This document shows positions 61,103 to 64,000 of a stretch of 64,000 nucleotides of DNA, in pieces. The notes beneath the pieces are model-generated. The model made no database searches, was not told where the DNA came from, and saw only the letters and a program-made list of their open reading frames with translations. How positions within the stretch are numbered: the stretch's first letter is position 1; each line of letters begins with the position of its first letter. Origin of the DNA: Neobacillus vireti. GTDB lineage: Bacteria > Bacillota > Bacilli > Bacillales > Cytobacillaceae. A program made the translations under genes and the position numbers. The DNA lies in contig NZ_LDNB01000002.1 in assembly GCF_001026695.1 (NCBI RefSeq), positions 743,149 through 807,148 of the forward strand, read 5' to 3'.

Positions 61103-61858
61103 TTATTTAGCACGAAGAATGACAATTGTCACACGTCGATTTTCTTGACGATGTTCGTTCGTATCATTAGGGTAAAGTGGGTGTGATTCTCCGTACCCTG
61201 TAAATTGGAGCCGGTTGCTTGCAATACTTTTCGATTCAAAATAGTAGAGAACACTTACGGCTCTGGCAGAGGATAATTCCCAATTTGAGGCAAAACCTGA
61301 CTTTCCTACAGGTACATTATCTGTGTAGCCCTCAATACTAATTGGATTTGGTACCGTATTAATTAAACCAACTAAACCATCCAATGTTTGAAATGAATTG
61401 GGTTTAAGGTCTGCTTTTCCAGAGTCAAATAAAATGACATCTTGTAAAGTGACTTCAACCCCTCTTTTGGTGTCTGCTAGAGTAATTACCGCTTTTAAAC
61501 CATTATCGGCAATGTATTGTTGTAATTTTTCCTTCAAATTATCAAGTTCAATCTCTTCTTTGCTTTTCTTGGGTTCGGCATTTTGAACGGGCTCCTGTTT
61601 TTGAGGAACTGCTGCTGTACTTTTTGATGCCGGTTTTGGTGAGAGACCTTTTTGATTACTCTCAATTTTGGTCCCTGTCAACTCTGATTTTAGTGCGTTC
61701 ATTATTGCTTCATACTTAGATACATTTATATTACTTGCTGCAAATAAGACAATAAATAAGGCCAACAACAGCGTCATTATGTCAGCATAAGGGATTAGCC
61801 AAGATTCATCCATATGCTCATCTTGCTCTTCTTCGAAATGTTTACGCGGTTTTCTCAT
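61103..61858 (-). CDS. motB: Flagellar motor stator protein MotB
   Basis: The 251-residue stator subunit has one helix with the ion-binding Asp in SWLIPYADIMTLLLALF, a Pro/Lys-rich periplasmic linker (about 75-110), and a C-terminal OmpA-like peptidoglycan-binding domain (IEGYTDNVPVG, NWELSSARA, NRRVTI). ATG 61858 is nine bases from GAGG. The frame opens at 61885, inside motA. The overlap with motA is 17 bases. Confidence 0.93.
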   Translation of the reverse strand: MRKPRKHFEEEQDEHMDESWLIPYADIMTLLLALFIVLFAASNINVSKYEAIMNALKSELTGTKIESNQKGLSPKPASKSTAAVPQKQEPVQNAEPKKSKEEIELDNLKEKLQQYIADNGLKAVITLADTKRGVEVTLQDVILFDSGKADLKPNSFQTLDGLVGLINTVPNPISIEGYTDNVPVGKSGFASNWELSSARAVSVLYYFESKSIASNRLQFTGYGESHPLYPNDTNEHRQENRRVTIVILRAK

Positions 61859-62639
61859 CAACATTTTCCTCGATTTTCTTTTCAAACTTTTTTTGTTCCT
61901 TTGGTGTGGTATACACAGTTAATTTCTTTTCTAATGCACTAGGGGAAACACCTTGACAGACTGCTAACAATCCTTCAATAGTAAGAATTTTAAACTCTTG
62001 TTCTTGTTTAGAGAGTCTTTTTAATTTATTGGCTATTGGGTGCCATAACACATAACCTGAAAAGATTCCCAGTAAGGTTGCGATAAATGCTGCGGAAATA
62101 GAATGTCCCAACTTATCGACATTATTTAAATTTCCAAGTGAGGCAATAAGTCCAATTACAGCCCCGAGTACACCCAATGTTGGGGCATATGTTCCTGCCT
62201 GTGAAAAAAGCAGTGCACCTGCTTTATGTCGCTTATCAATTGCTGCTACCTCGTCTAACAAGACCTCTTCAATGAACTCAATATCATGACCGTCAATCAC
62301 CATTTCAAGTCCTTTTTTGAAAAAAGGATCTGTTACACTATTGGCTAGCTCTTCAAGTGCAAGAATTCCTTCTTTTTTTGCAATTTCTGCACATGTTACT
62401 AAATCAGAAATTCGTTCCATTTTTGATGGCAGTTTTGGTTCTAATAGGGCTATTTTTAATACGAAAGGAAACTTCTTGAGTTCACTAAACGGGAAAGCGA
62501 TAATGACTGCAGAAATTGTTCCTCCAAAAATAATTAGGAAGGCCGCGGGATTGATTAATGCAGAAAGTGAGGCTCCTTTTAAAAACATCCCGTATCCTAT
62601 TACTAACAGCGCTAACACAATTCCAAAAATACTAGACAT
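61842..62639 (-). CDS. motA: Flagellar motor stator protein MotA
   Basis: The 265-residue protein has four helices (the first pair at the N-terminus, the last pair at APTLGVLGAVIGLIASL and HSISAAFIATLLGIFSGYVLW) and the large cytoplasmic loop that touches the rotor. With MotB it forms the ion channel driving the flagellum. AAAGGAG is seven bases before ATG 62639. The frame extends upstream to 62663 without a ribosome site. Confidence 0.93.
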   Translation of the reverse strand: MSSIFGIVLALLVIGYGMFLKGASLSALINPAAFLIIFGGTISAVIIAFPFSELKKFPFVLKIALLEPKLPSKMERISDLVTCAEIAKKEGILALEELANSVTDPFFKKGLEMVIDGHDIEFIEEVLLDEVAAIDKRHKAGALLFSQAGTYAPTLGVLGAVIGLIASLGNLNNVDKLGHSISAAFIATLLGIFSGYVLWHPIANKLKRLSKQEQEFKILTIEGLLAVCQGVSPSALEKKLTVYTTPKEQKKFEKKIEENVDEKTA

Positions 62640-62830
62640 TGAATTCTCCTTTATTGGTATCAAAATAATTTCTTAATGCCATTGTACGTCACTAGTCAAA
62701 ATTCGACAACAACGTTTTTATTTGACGCGGGACTATTTATCCAGTAATTTTGATACTATCAAAGTAAAATTTGAAACATTTAGGAGTCTTTACAATATTA
62801 GCAGCACAGTGAAAGTTAAAGGTGATAAAC

Positions 62831-63670
62831 GTGCAAGATAATGGACTAGTTACATTAAGCCAAATCATATATGACTTTTGTGGACTTCGGTTTGCTGACC
62901 GGCTTCCCACACTAAGAGAAAAAGTTTCAAAACGGCTAACGGAACTCGGCATCTCACACATGGAATATTGTCAATATTTGAAAAGGTCACCAAGGGAATG
63001 GGATGTTCTTATCGAGTTATTAACAATTAATGAAACATATTTCTATCGGGAAGAAAATCAATTAAACGAGTGTTGTTCCTATGTTTTATCCCTGGTAAAA
63101 AGAAAAACAAGAAACCGCCCGATACGAATTTGGAGTGCAGCCTGTTCGAGCGGTGAGGAACCCTATACTTTAGCCATGTTGATTCAGGAAACGGGAAAAT
63201 TCTTACCTGGTTCGGTTGAGATTGTTGCAACGGATATTAACAAAAAGGTCCTTCGAAAAGCTGAAACGGGATGGTATCATCATGGATCGTTTGCTTTTAG
63301 AAGAACCCCTGAAAACCTTTTGAAGAAGTATTTTACAGATATAGACGGTGGATACCAAATCAATGCTTCTATTCGAAAAATGATCAAATTTCAGTATTTA
63401 AATCTGCTTGAACATGATAAAGTTTCTCAACTAGCAGAGGTAGATATCATTTTTTGTCGAAATGTTTTGATCTATTTTGATCAAGAAACGACAAAACGGG
63501 TAATCCGCAGCCTACATCAAAATTTAGCTGTGGGAGGATACTTGTTTCTTGGCCACGCTGAATCCATTACGGATATGACCTTGGGGTTTAAAAAAGTGGA
63601 TTCAGATAAGACTTTTTATTATCGAAAGGAATCTGATCGGGATGAAACAGTACAGAGTATTAGTGGTTGA
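62831..63670 (+). CDS. cheR: Chemotaxis methyltransferase CheR
   Basis: The 279-residue CheR has the helical N-terminal domain (about 1-80, with TINETYFYRE) and the SAM-binding domain with WSAACSSGEEPYTLAM and IFCRNVLIYFD. It methylates glutamates of chemoreceptors. GTG 62831 lies behind AAAGGTGA; GTG 62822 is the alternative. It diverges from motAB and overlaps cheB by 29 bases. Confidence 0.93.
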   Translation: MQDNGLVTLSQIIYDFCGLRFADRLPTLREKVSKRLTELGISHMEYCQYLKRSPREWDVLIELLTINETYFYREENQLNECCSYVLSLVKRKTRNRPIRIWSAACSSGEEPYTLAMLIQETGKFLPGSVEIVATDINKKVLRKAETGWYHHGSFAFRRTPENLLKKYFTDIDGGYQINASIRKMIKFQYLNLLEHDKVSQLAEVDIIFCRNVLIYFDQETTKRVIRSLHQNLAVGGYLFLGHAESITDMTLGFKKVDSDKTFYYRKESDRDETVQSISG

Positions 63671-64000
63671 TGACTCTGCATTTATGAGAAGAGCAATTAG
63701 CCATATACTGGAGGAGGACCCGCAATTTCATGTGATTGGCATTGCAAGGAACGGGGTTGAGGCTGTTGACAAGGTTCATCGGTTAAAGCCTGATCTAGTC
63801 ACCATGGATGTAGAAATGCCGAAAATGAATGGGTTGCAGGCATTGGAGCAGATAATGCAAATTTCCCCGGTTTCAGTGGTGATGTTAAGCTCCCGAACTA
63901 GAGAAGGAGCGAAGGAAACTTTACATGCACTAGAACTCGGGGCCGTTGATTTCTTTTTAAAAGAAAGCTTAATCAGAGATCAGGATGGCGAAGTTCATAG
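63642..64000 (+). CDS. cheB: Chemotaxis methylesterase CheB, partial
   Basis: From ATG 63642 the frame gives 119 residues up to the window end: a receiver domain starting YRVLVVDDSAFMRRA, phospho-acceptor Asp in VTMDVEMPKMNGL, and SSRTREGAKETLHALELGAVDFF. This is the CheB pattern. The esterase domain lies beyond the window. It starts inside the cheR end behind AAGGAATC. Confidence 0.9.
   Translation, partial: MKQYRVLVVDDSAFMRRAISHILEEDPQFHVIGIARNGVEAVDKVHRLKPDLVTMDVEMPKMNGLQALEQIMQISPVSVVMLSSRTREGAKETLHALELGAVDFFLKESLIRDQDGEVH

Overview
The window reads as chromosome of an aerobic, endospore-forming, flagellated member of the Bacillaceae (Bacillus/Neobacillus-like). The pointers are two complete gerA/gerB/gerC-type germinant receptor operons, a five-gene dlt operon including dltX, a sporulation-type PAS histidine kinase, a catalase, Rex-type operators, TerC under a yybP-ykoY manganese riboswitch, and motAB with cheR/cheB. 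Genus is inferred from gene content only. No rRNA, tRNA, CRISPR array, transposase or prophage was seen.

Layout. 0-4 kb: VOC protein, NADH dehydrogenase II behind two Rex boxes, a His-rich secreted protein, then about 1 kb without an intact gene bounded by two inverted copies of a MITE-like element. 3.8-10.7 kb (minus strand): tatA, dltXABCD, an M42 peptidase, corA. 10.9-14.5 kb: first germinant receptor operon (A-B-C). 14.7-17.8 kb: radical SAM/SPASM protein, TVP38-like and hemolysin III-like membrane proteins. 18.1-26.1 kb: two convergent three-subunit molybdenum hydroxylase operons with a Gln-rich gene between them. The first operon is intact. The second carries one in-frame nonsense codon in its large subunit and one in its FAD subunit. 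26.5-37.5 kb: M32 peptidase, riboswitch-controlled terC, PAP2 phosphatase, pssA, HesB-like protein, ABC exporter, HAD phosphatase, cold shock protein, ywbE, catalase, GyrI-like protein.

37.6-43.9 kb is the most striking region. A cobalamin riboswitch with a visible terminator/antiterminator precedes five co-directional genes. They encode a wall-anchored (LPNTA) protein with two DUF4430 domains and an alpha/alpha toroid, a DUF4430 lipoprotein, EcfT, a fused double EcfA ATPase and an ECF S-component. The extracellular parts match the two folds of animal intrinsic factor/transcobalamin, so I read the locus as a surface cobalamin capture and import system.

43.9-52 kb: class A PBP, FtsX-type ABC exporter, a solitary phage-type holin, MFS exporter, aldo/keto reductase, two small membrane proteins. 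52.1-57.8 kb: second germinant receptor operon (A-C-B) facing a PAS histidine kinase. 57.9-61 kb: two GNATs, a 50-residue protein, and a two-subunit hydratase behind a TetR-like operator. 61-64 kb: motAB diverging from cheR-cheB, with cheB cut by the window end.

Between genes there are several repeat families: four separate arrays of degenerate, almost strictly 21-bp tandem repeats, each with its own unit; a MITE-like pair; a GC-rich dispersed repeat; and a short repeat containing GTTGCACTTATG.
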